A DNA stretch of 12,296 nt from Chromatiales bacterium. GTDB taxonomy: Bacteria; Pseudomonadota; Gammaproteobacteria; JACCYU01. Both the position numbers and the translations under genes were made by a program. Shown one piece after another: positions 1-6,642 of the stretch. Under the pieces are notes generated by a model, which was not told the origin of the DNA, did not search any database, and saw only the letters and a list, made by a program, of their open reading frames with translations. Where the stretch lies: the NCBI GenBank assembly GCA_031177845.1, contig JAPSGG010000011.1:1-12296 (forward strand), in the 5' to 3' direction. Position 1 is the stretch's first letter. Each line of letters starts with the position of its first letter.

Positions 1-138
1 TCTCCCCGTTTGCTGGTGCAGATGCGCGATTGCGCCCGCGCCAAGCGCCATAGCATCCGCACAGAGGAGAGTGACGTCGAGTGGGCGCGACGGTACATCC
101 TGTTCCACGGAAAGCGGCATCCGCGCGATATGGGCGCC
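1..138 (+). pseudogene. Integron-type tyrosine recombinase, N-terminal fragment
   Basis: Reading frame 1 gives about 46 residues typical of the N-terminal SAM-like (core-binding) domain of integron integrases. Key runs are KRHSIRTEESDVEW and RRYILFHGKRHPRDMGA, matching the family pattern (S-x-R-T-E ... Y/W-I/L-x-F-H-G-x-R-H-P-x-x-MG). The similarity stops at about 138. The frame stays open to 450, but the residues after MGA no longer look like a recombinase. The arm helices that should follow and the catalytic R-H-R-Y domain are absent. The gene enters from the left edge, so a few N-terminal residues may lie outside the window. Intact members act in the cytoplasm on attI and attC sites. Here only a truncated stub remains. 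It could also be a related XerC-like phage integrase, but the HGKRHPRDMG run favours the integron group. Confidence 0.75.
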
Positions 139-149
139 CGCCCCTTCCA

Positions 150-604
150 AGGCACTAAGCTTAATGCCACACATTTGATTTGTGTGACCGTGACCACCGC
201 TTGCGCCAACGCCTTGAGCAGCTCGCCCGTACGCCGCTCAGCGCTTAACCGCACATCCGCCGCTTGGCGTTCCGCGCACGGGGATTGGTGCTGCGCCTCG
301 GCGTGCGGGTCTGGCAGTGCGGGAAGATTGCGCTCTGCTTCTCGCTGCTCAATAAACTGCTCAACGAACCCATCTATGGCGGCAGGTTCCGAACGTCCAT
401 CGCCCGGTCGACCGTTGCCTCTATGTTCATATCCCGCGGCAACATACTGATAATCGCCCGCATGTAGGCGGCTGGATTCTCTTCCCTGAGACGCGCGATC
501 ACCTTCTCCCCATGCTCTGAAAAGTCTCGGAGTAGCGCCCGGACAACGGCATTCTTCAGTTTGGTCTTGGCAGGATATACATGCTGCCCCTGATGTCCGT
601 TCTA
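150..604 (-). pseudogene. Degraded mobile-element coding relic(s)
   Basis: Minus-strand translation shows protein-like sequence in two frames. From 601 to 374 one frame reads on from an in-frame TAG (602-604) and includes AKTKLKNAVVRALLRDFSEH and REENPAAYMRAIISMLPRDM, then stops at 374-376. The pattern resembles the small phage/element proteins (terminase-small-subunit or DUF5681-like) that carry K-T-K-L-K-x-A and ENPAAY-type motifs. At about 385-395 the sense shifts by one base to another frame (EPAAIDGFVEQFIEQREAER). That frame later contains RQAADVRLSAERRTGELLKA, a motif seen in small mobile-element proteins. No good start codon or ribosome site is visible. The frame runs without a stop into the antisense of the integrase stub, where it loses meaning. 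Seen: the two frames, the TAG and the shift. Inferred: remnants of one or two element genes. The family names are tentative. Confidence 0.45.
168..186. repeat. Short inverted repeat near the integrase breakpoint
   Basis: Arms CACACA (168-173) and TGTGTG (181-186) are perfect inverted copies around a 7-nt spacer. It sits 30 bases beyond the point where integrase similarity ends. No function is assigned, and an arm of this length can occur by chance. Confidence 0.3.
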
Positions 605-815
605 TCCCTTCTTGAGCAGACTCAAGTACTTGATTGGATTAAGGTGGTGGGAATTTCTGCGCCTGCCCAGGTATCGGTGTCTCATCAGACGCAAATCCTC
701 GCCAATGGCAGTGACCTTTTGTCATCCTGCGCCCTCCCGCCAATTCTTCCAATTCCTTCAATTCCTCTCCTCCGGCCCCCGTATAGGCCAAGTGCTGCCC
801 GTTCCTGACCGTTTT
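605..815. other. Intergenic stretch with no recognised gene
   Basis: The minus strand has short protein-like stretches in different frames, such as a run containing GGEELKELEELAGG near 780-730. It also has a 28-codon open frame at 725-639 starting MTKGHCHW. None has a convincing ribosome site or a family I recognise. The stretch lies between two degraded genes and is most likely decayed coding sequence from the same element. Confidence 0.4.
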
Positions 816-950
816 TCAGCCTACGGGTGCCAAGAGGCCCGCAGCTCTAGCGGCGGCTTCGGCCTGCGCCAGCGCTTCTCGCAATTCCGACAGCTCGATA
901 CGGATCTCATCGATGGAGTTCTTGGATATGGTCGAAATGAGTTTGTTCAT
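816..950 (-). pseudogene. PC4-like DNA-binding protein with its core deleted
   Basis: From the ATG at 950 the frame encodes 44 residues. The first about 22 (MNKLISTISKNSIDEIRIEL) match the N-terminal strand of bacterial PC4/p15-type single-stranded DNA-binding proteins (KNxxEEIRVxLSE...). The last part (ELREALAQAEAAARAAGLL) matches their C-terminal helix. The beta-sheet core that should lie between them (about 35-40 residues, with the KGHDLVxIRVW-type and PTxKG motifs) is missing and the frame is kept, so the simplest reading is an in-frame internal deletion. AAGGGG lies about 8 bases before this ATG and supports the start. The frame is also open upstream to a GTG at 1061 that overlaps the end of the channel gene, with a weaker ribosome site. 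Such proteins are common cargo of integrative elements. The product is unlikely to bind DNA in the usual way. Confidence 0.5.
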
Positions 951-1057
951 CGATTTGCCCCTTGGCCTTATGTCGGCTGTTGGAATGAGTAAATTTTCCT
1001 GGCCGCCTTCCGACGAAACACGCACCCCGTAGACAGTCTGGCCCTCAAGTGCCTGTG

Positions 1058-1483
1058 TCACTTAGCATCCCAAAATCGCTGCATCTGGCTGAACATGAAG
1101 GATGCCGTCCACGCGATGAGCACCAGGCCTACTAGCGACTCCATACCCGCCACGAAGCGCAGAGCACCCGTGGGTTCGATGTCACCCACACCGAGGGTCG
1201 AGTAGGTGGATGCAGAGAAGTAGGCGCAATCCAGCAGACTGCCATTAAAATTGCGCTGCAGAGTGCCGAAGCCGCCTGCCTTGATCATCCAGTAATAGGC
1301 AATGGCGAACAGCCAAATCTCGATCACGTGCGCACACAGGGCAGCCACTACCCCCACCAGCACGCGGTAGCGATGCGAGGTCGCTCGCTCCGGCATGAGA
1401 TTGGAGAACCGGTAGAGCATCTCGTAATGGACTGACACCGACAGCACTACGAGAAGCGCGATGATGAGAACCGTGGCAACCAT
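1058..1483 (-). CDS. Small two-pore-domain-type ion channel protein
   Basis: The 141-residue protein has the layout of the Ion_trans_2 (K+ channel pore) family. A first membrane helix spans residues 2-18 and a second about 41-66. A pore helix lies at about 82-95, the filter-like TLGVGD at 96-101, and a last helix at about 108-130. Canonical K+ filters read T-V-G-Y-G-D; here the middle is L-G-V, which leaves ion selectivity open. The ATG at 1483 is chosen because GAGG sits 7 bases upstream; a GTG at 1507 in the same frame has poorer support. The gene follows the zinc-ribbon ORF by a few bases, its ribosome site overlapping that gene's stop, so the two are probably cotranslated. Close-looking small channel genes occur as cargo on proteobacterial elements. 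The frame has no lesion although neighbouring genes are broken. The physiological role is unknown. Confidence 0.75.
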   Translation of the reverse strand: MVATVLIIALLVVLSVSVHYEMLYRFSNLMPERATSHRYRVLVGVVAALCAHVIEIWLFAIAYYWMIKAGGFGTLQRNFNGSLLDCAYFSASTYSTLGVGDIEPTGALRFVAGMESLVGLVLIAWTASFMFSQMQRFWDAK

Positions 1484-1487
1484 GTCA

Positions 1488-1853
1488 CTACCTCGGGGTG
1501 GCGTCACACACCGTATCGTCTCTTCTTAAGCTTTCAGCTCGAGCCAACAGCGTTAATGTGGTTGCGCGTCGGTTATCGGCCTCACTCATGGGCGTGCAGG
1601 CCCGACAGTGCCAGAGACCTCCCGGTAGCTGCCAGTATTGGCCGCTGCCACACTTAGGGCAGAGTCCGGCAGGATCGGTGTTCGCTGCCTGCTGATTCAA
1701 AGTCGCCAGCAGTTCGGCCTTATGCGCCTTGATCTTCTCGCGCAGCTCTGGTGTCAAGGCGCCTGCGGGCGCCCCATAGGTCAGGCGCTCGCCCTCGGCG
1801 GTGAGTCGGATGCCGCGCGCCCGGAAGTCCGACAGCAGATTGGTGATGCTCAT
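1488..1853 (-). CDS. TubC-N-like domain and zinc-ribbon protein
   Basis: This encodes 121 residues. Residues 1-53 (MSITNLLSDFRARGIRL... GALTPELREKIKAHKAELLA) match the TubC N-terminal docking-domain pattern, found both in polyketide/peptide synthetases and in small proteins of mobile elements. Residues 65-86 hold CPKC and CRAC, a four-cysteine zinc ribbon around a WQLPGGLWH segment. The ATG at 1853 is preferred to the in-frame GTG at 1859. The gene starts 11 bases after the stop of the DUF3631 gene and ends just before the channel gene, so the three look like one former operon. There is no synthetase nearby, so a docking role is unlikely; a role with the element's replication protein is only a guess from position. 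The frame is intact. Confidence 0.65.
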   Translation of the reverse strand: MSITNLLSDFRARGIRLTAEGERLTYGAPAGALTPELREKIKAHKAELLATLNQQAANTDPAGLCPKCGSGQYWQLPGGLWHCRACTPMSEADNRRATTLTLLARAESLRRDDTVCDATPR

Positions 1854-1864
1854 ATGCACCCCCG

Positions 1865-3627
1865 CTAGTACCCGTCGCCATCCAGGGCGGCGCTATCCAT
1901 CGTGGCCCCATCCGGTGGATTGGGGATCACCTCGAAACTGGGCTTGCTCCACGCCTTCGGGGGTGGTGGCGCTGGCCGCCAGGTCAGGCAACCTCGCCCG
2001 TTGCAGCACTTATCAGACCTGGCATCCTCTATCTTCTCGTCGTTCCCCGATGTTCGATCCGTCACACCGTTACAATCCTTATTATTCAATGAGTTAGGTG
2101 ATTTGCCATCCATCACACCCGCACCCCTTGTGACGGATTGAGGATCTTCTAAGTCATTGATTTCATTAGTTTGTGACGGTGTGACGCATGTATCGGCTAG
2201 GTAGCGTGCTAAGGCATCATCAAACTGGCTTAACTCATACCCTTTGAAGGTTTTGCTGCCGTGGCGCTTCGTCCTAGGCGTAATGCCAAACGCCTTGAGC
2301 AGGCTGGCCACTTGGCGTTGTGTGATTGGCTTTCCATGCCGATACTCAGGCCAGGGACGCTCGTCCATTCTGGCCAGCCGATCCACTAAATTGCTCGACG
2401 CCAGCTTGTCCCGCTCGGACTTGGTGAATAGCTGGCGAATATCCGCCAGCAACAACATGCCGTCCGATTCGCTTTCTCCGCTCTTATCTATCAGAGCCGC
2501 GACTGCTTTCTTAACCTTCTCCGGCCATTCGCCACCCGCACATTCTGCGATGGCAAACAGGGGCCGCTAGTTAACGGCCCTTCGGTTGTATAGGCCCGGC
2601 AGTTCAGGATCGCATGCTTCAAGCCGCTGGCGGTTGTCTTGCGCCCAGTGGATCAGCTTTCGTTTCAACGCCTGCTCACGCTGTGACTTGCGAGAATCGA
2701 AGCGTTCTCGAACCTCATCCTGTTTAGCGCGTTGCATGCGGCTGATGATCGAACGATCAGCCAGGGTGCCGGTAACGATCCAATGCCCGCCAAGGCGGCC
2801 GGTGCAAATGTCTTGAAGGCACGCACCTCGTGGTTGTCGCCTTCGCACCGCAGGTGCTGGCCGCCGCGCTTGTGGCCGGCATTCAGCGCGCCCCGTAGCT
2901 CCTTATTATCTCGCAGGAAGGAGTCGTACTCGTCGATCAGCAAGGTTGGCGCTTCTGCGTCGATTTACCGGAAGAGTACGGCGGTACTAATGTTCTCGGG
3001 CGCAGTCCTTTCGATACCACGGTTTGCAGTACGTCCAGCACCAGCGTCTTACCGCAGCCTTTGACCAGGGGCCGTGATATTCAGCCTTGGCGTGTGCTCA
3101 AAGGCGTCATAAACATGTGTGTGCATTGCCCATAGCGCCAGCGCGTCAGGTGCGCCTGCCGGCAACGCAAGATAACGCGCGAAGGTCTCGACGAGTGCGT
3201 CCAGCAGTGCCGCCCCGTCCACCGTATCAGGCCACGGCTTCAGCTCATCCAACGGCACCGCGGTGCCTGCCTCTGCGCCAGTCTCGGACTGCTGCCGTAG
3301 GCGTGCTACCTCAGCGTCCAGCGTCGATACTCGGGCACCTAACCGCTCGGCCTCAGCCTGCCGGCAGCCGTCATACTTAATCCGCGAGAGTGATGCCGGG
3401 CGTTTGATGGCTGCGGCCGTGTCTACAGCGCCCTTCGGTGCCTCATCAGACTGCGGGCCTTCATTCGCTGCCGGGGCCTTGGCGTCTTGCTCATCGACTG
3501 GACGGAAGGTTGCGGGATTTCTGCGAGCGGGCTTGCTACAATCGCCCTGTCCCTCGCGGACATCCCAATCTGCACCATCCACGTGCCGGGGCTCGCACCC
3601 CAGGCGCATTCGACTTAGCTCCGACAT
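1865..3627 (-). pseudogene. DUF3631 helicase/primase-type ATPase, multiply disrupted
   Basis: Joined across frames, the minus strand yields an almost complete DUF3631-type protein of integrative elements. N-terminal part: AERLGARVSTLDAEVARL, then DALALWAMHTHVYDAFEHTP. Then a Walker A, KGCGKT (near 3050), followed by APTLLIDEYDSFLRDN, ELRGALNAGHKRGGQHLRCE, TLADRSIISRMQRAK and RPLFAIAECAGGEWPEK. The C-terminal winged-helix-like part follows (ERPWPEYRHGKPITQRQVA). Lesions seen: a one-base insertion near 3068 just before the Walker A; a one-base loss near 2997; an in-frame TAA at 2965-2967; a one-base loss near 2770; and an in-frame TAG at 2567-2569 where the family has Trp in NWRPL. The start at 3627 has AAGAAGGG just upstream. 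Intact members probably act in element replication. This copy cannot make a full protein, though the last 197 codons (from ATG 2458) remain open. Confidence 0.85.
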
Positions 3628-3642
3628 ACGCCCTTCTTGGCC

Positions 3643-3979
3643 TCATCGCCACGTCGCCGCTGCATATAACGAGAAGGCGAAATATCCTCTCGACGTGCTA
3701 GTTGCGAGGCATCTTGACTGCCCTGTTCGGGGCGTCGCGTAATCCTCCTTGTCCGCCTGATTAGACGTGCTTCGGCGCGTGCGCGCGGCCAGGTATGCCT
3801 GCACTTGGCGCAGTCGTGTCTGACGCTGCGCCCGATTTTCAGGAATGGGATCCCGCCGCCACGCTGCCGGTCCGACTGGAGCGTGCGGGGGAGACGTTGA
3901 TGACCTCGGCTAATTGCTACTCAGTAAGCAGCGTGGTGAACGCAGCGGCGTCGCCGCCGCTAGCTGGAATGCTAGGCAT
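3643..3979 (-). pseudogene. AlpA/MerR-like helix-turn-helix regulator, disrupted
   Basis: From the ATG at 3979 (GGAGAAGG just upstream) the frame reads MPSIPASGGDAAAFTTLLTE and meets a TAG at 3917-3919. It then continues QLAEVINVSP. One base later the sense moves to a second frame (RTLQSDRQRGGGIPFLKIGR), and near 3813 to a third (RLRQVQAYLAARTRRSTSNQ), ending at a TGA at 3643-3645. Put together this is the HTH_17/AlpA pattern: an L-x-E-x-Q-x-A-E...SPRTLQ-x-x-R helix pair, then G-G-G-x-P-F-x-K-x-GR-S-V-R and a final helix. The first shift lies in a C5 run (near 3885), the second at GACTG. Both look like one-base losses. Such proteins act as excisionase-like or transcriptional regulators on integrative elements and often precede the DUF3631 gene, as here (15 nt apart). 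Confidence 0.7.
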
Positions 3980-4125
3980 AGCCTTCTCCGTACAGATTAT
4001 GGGTGCCGCGCAACGCCGCAACCTGCGAAACACCAGATAAAGCGCTGGTGCCGCTGCCCCCATACGGAGAAGGCCAACCGAACCGCCCGATATAGCGCTG
4101 GCGTCGCTTGTCTGCTTACGGGAGG

Positions 4126-4563
4126 ACCACAAAATTGTCGTACTGGCTTAAGCGTTCTTTCGCCCAGCGGTGAAACCGGGTGGGTCCGCCCCGCTTGTGG
4201 AAAAAAATAGCTCGACACAACGCGATCCCAAGGATTGCGCACGAAGGTAAACTTAAAGTAGCAGCTGAAGGCTAGTTCGCCAAATACTTTTTTGTACTCG
4301 GAGATGGTGCGATGACCGCCTGTTGCGCTGCCGAATAGCGCTTCGGAGACAGATATGCCGCCCGTCTTCGGCACGCGCACGAAAATGCACCGGTGGCGGT
4401 CGAATGGCTGCAAAGTGTGGCCGCGATAAGTGAAGGTTCGAAGTTCGCGCCAATATCGGATGTTGTCGTCGTTGACCCACTTCAACCTGGCGACTCGATA
4501 CCTCTAATAACAAGTGCTGACCAGCAGGCTAGCGTAAGTCGACATGGGTACATTGTTGGGCAT
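4126..4563 (-). pseudogene. Truncated sulfotransferase, second copy
   Basis: This is a diverged copy of the intact sulfotransferase at 5605-4844. From the ATG at 4563 (GGAG 9 bases upstream) it aligns with it residue for residue without gaps: MPNNVPMSTYAS against MLNDMSMPGHVR. A TAG replaces Arg at codon 20. The alignment continues through YWRELRTF, VPKTGG (PAPS 5'-phosphosulfate loop) and KFTFVRNPWDR (3'-phosphate site). At a run of seven A/T bases (4201-4207) the frame shifts; afterwards RWAKERLSQYDNF matches EWAERHLSRYNDF of the other copy. A TAA follows at 4126-4128, and the remaining C-terminal about 100 residues are absent. An open frame from the ATG at 4485 survives but is cut by the shift. 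The gene ends where the AlpA-like relic region begins, so the truncation may mark an old junction. Confidence 0.85.
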
Positions 4564-4843
4564 GGTTGGCTTCTCCGTGTTTCGGGAGTCTTTGAGTCCT
4601 TAACTTACGCTTGCGCCGATCATAGAGCTCATGGCGATTCTCATGTGTCTGGCCTACCGAGGCGCGTGATCGCGGGACCGCGGTGAACTTGATCTACGAA
4701 TTATGCCAGCCGGATAAAAGATGGATAAACTGCCGGTTGTCTCGATTCCGCTATGCCCTTCTGACTAAATCCATGCTTATCTTCACGGCCTCCGCGTCCT
4801 TGAGCCGCATCCGGGCGGGCTTTGCGCGCTCTGCGCTATGCTG
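4564..4843. other. Spacer between the two sulfotransferase copies
   Basis: Nothing recognisable on either strand apart from a 19-codon minus-strand open frame at 4810 (MRLKDAEAVKISMDLVRRA), which I do not regard as a gene. No clear terminator stem with a T tract was seen after the intact sulfotransferase. Confidence 0.4.
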
Positions 4844-5605
4844 CTAGGGGTGTGCCCGTTGGGTGTCGTCGAACTCATAGCCAAAAAGCTCGATGTCCGT
4901 ACGATACGCCTCGGCGACGATCGCGCGTGTCTCGTCTGTGTAGTACTGCCTGTAGTCGTACCGCTTACTTGCATTTAGGTGCTCTAGATCCGAGCCGATG
5001 CCGCCCAATATCCGCCGCACGTGCCCGAAATCGTCTCTGAGGTTTTCGAATCGACCTAAGAAATCGACTTCATGAGCAAGCCTCCCATCGCACAGAAACG
5101 TACACTGCGGCCTAAGATGTTTTTCGGTATAGATATTCTTGGGCGTGACCCAGTCTCTTACGAACGCGCCAAAATCGTTGTACCGGCTCAAGTGCCTTTC
5201 TGCCCACTCGCGATCGATCTTAGCAGTCTTGCCGTACTTCAAGTAAAAGTAGCCGGATACAAGACGGTCCCATGGATTCCGCACGAAGGTAAACTTGAAA
5301 TAGTTGCTGAACGTCGGCTCGCCGAATATCTGCTTGTACTCGGCGACGGTGCGATGACCGCCTGAACTATTTCCAAATAACGCTTTCGTGACGGACATGC
5401 CGCCGGTCTTCGGCACGTGCACAAAGATGCACCGGTGACGGTCGAAGGGGCGTAGCGAGAAGCCTCGATGGGTAAAGGTTCGCAGTTCACGCCAATATCT
5501 GATCGTATCGTCTTGTATTCTCTTCAGCTTGGCGACTTTGTAACTTCGACGGACAGATTTGGCCAGCCGCCTCACGTGACCCGGCATGGACATGTCATTG
5601 AGCAT
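4844..5605 (-). CDS. Sulfotransferase family 2 protein
   Basis: The 253-residue protein is predicted to transfer sulfate from PAPS to a hydroxyl group of an unknown acceptor, perhaps a surface polysaccharide or glycolipid. HVPKTGG at residues 63-69 is the 5'-phosphosulfate binding loop, and FVRNPWDRLVSGYF at 107-120 is the 3'-phosphate site of Sulfotransfer_2 enzymes. RFENL (185-189) and the C-terminal YYTDETRAIVAEAY/FGYEF segment also fit. No signal peptide or membrane helix is seen, so it is probably cytosolic or membrane-peripheral. AAGGAGG lies 6 bases before the ATG, a strong ribosome site. Downstream is a broken copy of the same gene, so the pair arose by duplication or by repeated acquisition. 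No glycosyltransferase or capsule genes are nearby to identify the acceptor. The family is secure, the substrate is not. Confidence 0.85.
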   Translation of the reverse strand: MLNDMSMPGHVRRLAKSVRRSYKVAKLKRIQDDTIRYWRELRTFTHRGFSLRPFDRHRCIFVHVPKTGGMSVTKALFGNSSGGHRTVAEYKQIFGEPTFSNYFKFTFVRNPWDRLVSGYFYLKYGKTAKIDREWAERHLSRYNDFGAFVRDWVTPKNIYTEKHLRPQCTFLCDGRLAHEVDFLGRFENLRDDFGHVRRILGGIGSDLEHLNASKRYDYRQYYTDETRAIVAEAYRTDIELFGYEFDDTQRAHP

Positions 5606-5685
5606 GAGGTGCCTCCTTGTTGTTGTTCAAAGCTCTCAAGTTACATCGGCATTGTCACATCTGTGTGATGACCCCGCAAGCGGTC
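5606..5685 (-). promoter_or_regulatory. Possible promoter and leader of the sulfotransferase gene
   Basis: On the minus strand TTGCGG and GACAAT are 17 bases apart (about 5653-5681), a weak sigma-70-like pair. A small inverted repeat, TCACA-TCTG-TGTGA (5655-5668), overlaps it. The ribosome site AAGGAGG follows, close to the ATG. The gap is 80 bases, so the gene could instead be read through from suhB. Confidence 0.25.
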
Positions 5686-6501
5686 TCAACACAGTGATAT
5701 CCGGTTGACCTTTTGAGCAGCGGCCAAATGCGCATGCAATATTCTTACCATTGCCTGAAATACCTTTGGACTTCCGGCCACTATATTGCCCGTTTGCAGG
5801 AATTCCGACCCTCCGAACATGTCGCCCACTATCCCGCCCGCCTCCTGGATCAGCACGACCCCGGCTGCCAAGTCCCAGGGCCTGAGGCCGAACTCCCAAA
5901 ACCCATCCAGCCTCCCGCAGGCGACGTAAGCCAAATCCAACGAGGCCGCGCCCGCGCGACGCACGCCCGCCGTGTCCCGGATGAGCGCCTTGAGTGTGGC
6001 GAGATACGCATCCAGATCCTGTTCCGCGCGGTACGGAATGCCCGTGCCCAGCAGCGCGCCGGCCATACCATTTGCACTACTTACGCGGATGCGCCGGCTG
6101 TTGAGCGTGGCGCCGGCGCCGCGGTGGGCGGCGAAGAGTTCCTCCTTGAATGGGTCGTAAATCACGCCCAATTGCAGTATTTCTTTGTGCTTGAGACCGA
6201 TAGACACGGCATACTGCGGAAAGCCGTGCAGGTAATTGGTAGTGCCGTCGAGCGGATCGATAAGCCATTGATACTCATCGCCTGGGCGGCCACCGCTCTC
6301 TTCGGCCAGGATCGCGTGCTGCGGATAGCCGCGGCGAATGATAGAAATGATCTGCTGCTCGGCCAGGCGGTCGACTTCGCTGACGAAGTCGTTGCGCCGC
6401 TTGCTCTGCACCGCCATGCTATCAACGCGATTCATGTACCTGATGATCACGTGGCCAGCCGCCCGCGCGGCGGTGATCGCAATGTTGAGCAGAGGTTGCA
6501 T
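5686..6501 (-). CDS. suhB: Inositol monophosphatase family protein SuhB
   Basis: A 271-residue Mg2+-dependent inositol-1-monophosphatase. In Gammaproteobacteria SuhB also binds RNA polymerase and supports rRNA transcription antitermination. Family motifs are all present: metal-binding EE (residues 67-68), DPLDGTTN (82-89, metal and phosphate binding, extending into YLHGFP) and WDLAAG (209-214). Length and the start MQPLLNIA fit the usual SuhB of about 265-270 residues. The ribosome site before the ATG is poor. The gene faces away from the DUF3187-trmJ block; suhB next to and divergent from trmJ is common in Gammaproteobacteria, here with an extra gene between them. A plausible promoter lies about 40 bases upstream. 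Confidence 0.93.
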   Translation of the reverse strand: MQPLLNIAITAARAAGHVIIRYMNRVDSMAVQSKRRNDFVSEVDRLAEQQIISIIRRGYPQHAILAEESGGRPGDEYQWLIDPLDGTTNYLHGFPQYAVSIGLKHKEILQLGVIYDPFKEELFAAHRGAGATLNSRRIRVSSANGMAGALLGTGIPYRAEQDLDAYLATLKALIRDTAGVRRAGAASLDLAYVACGRLDGFWEFGLRPWDLAAGVVLIQEAGGIVGDMFGGSEFLQTGNIVAGSPKVFQAMVRILHAHLAAAQKVNRISLC

Positions 6502-6538
6502 TGAGAGGGCAGTTTACGCAGCCGTCAAAAGGGTGGGT

Positions 6539-6566
6539 AGCATAGCAGACGCGATACGCTTTGTAA
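6539..6566 (-). promoter_or_regulatory. Putative suhB promoter
   Basis: On the minus strand TTACAA (6566-6561) and TATGCT (6544-6539) are separated by 16 bases, each matching four of six consensus positions of sigma-70 boxes. Transcription would begin about 30 bases before the suhB ATG. Assigned by pattern only. Confidence 0.35.
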
Positions 6567-6603
6567 GGCGCCCTAGCGGGACTTGGGCATGATTATTGCG
6601 ATG

Positions 6604-6621
6604 GCCGATGCATAGATCGGC
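6604..6621. repeat. Inverted repeat upstream of the DUF3187 gene
   Basis: GCCGAT (6604-6609) and ATCGGC (6616-6621) form a perfect 6-bp inverted repeat with a 6-nt spacer, ending 21 bases before the GTG start. It could be an operator or a small hairpin in the leader. No known regulator motif was recognised. Confidence 0.3.
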
Positions 6622-6642
6622 AGTGAGTATGAAGGGATACAC

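Noticed and set aside
639..725. 28-codon minus-strand ORF starting MTKGHCHW
   Set aside because: No convincing ribosome site, no recognised family and it sits in decayed sequence.
2567..2569. Amber codon in the DUF3631 gene as recoding (suppression)
   Set aside because: Other stops and shifts in the same gene make plain decay the simpler explanation.
2764..3742. Plus-strand open frames opposite the DUF3631 gene
   Set aside because: Arg/Ser/Ala/Pro-rich shadow translations; the minus strand carries the family motifs.
1..4130. CRISPR array or tandem repeats in the relic region
   Set aside because: No regularly spaced repeats were seen on reading.
5668..5692. CCGC-AA-GCGG stem as a suhB terminator
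   Set aside because: Short stem with a two-base loop, no T tract, and it partly overlaps the suhB end; too weak to call.
5713..6504. 263-codon plus-strand frame opposite suhB
   Set aside because: Antisense of a well-supported gene, with no motif or ribosome site of its own.
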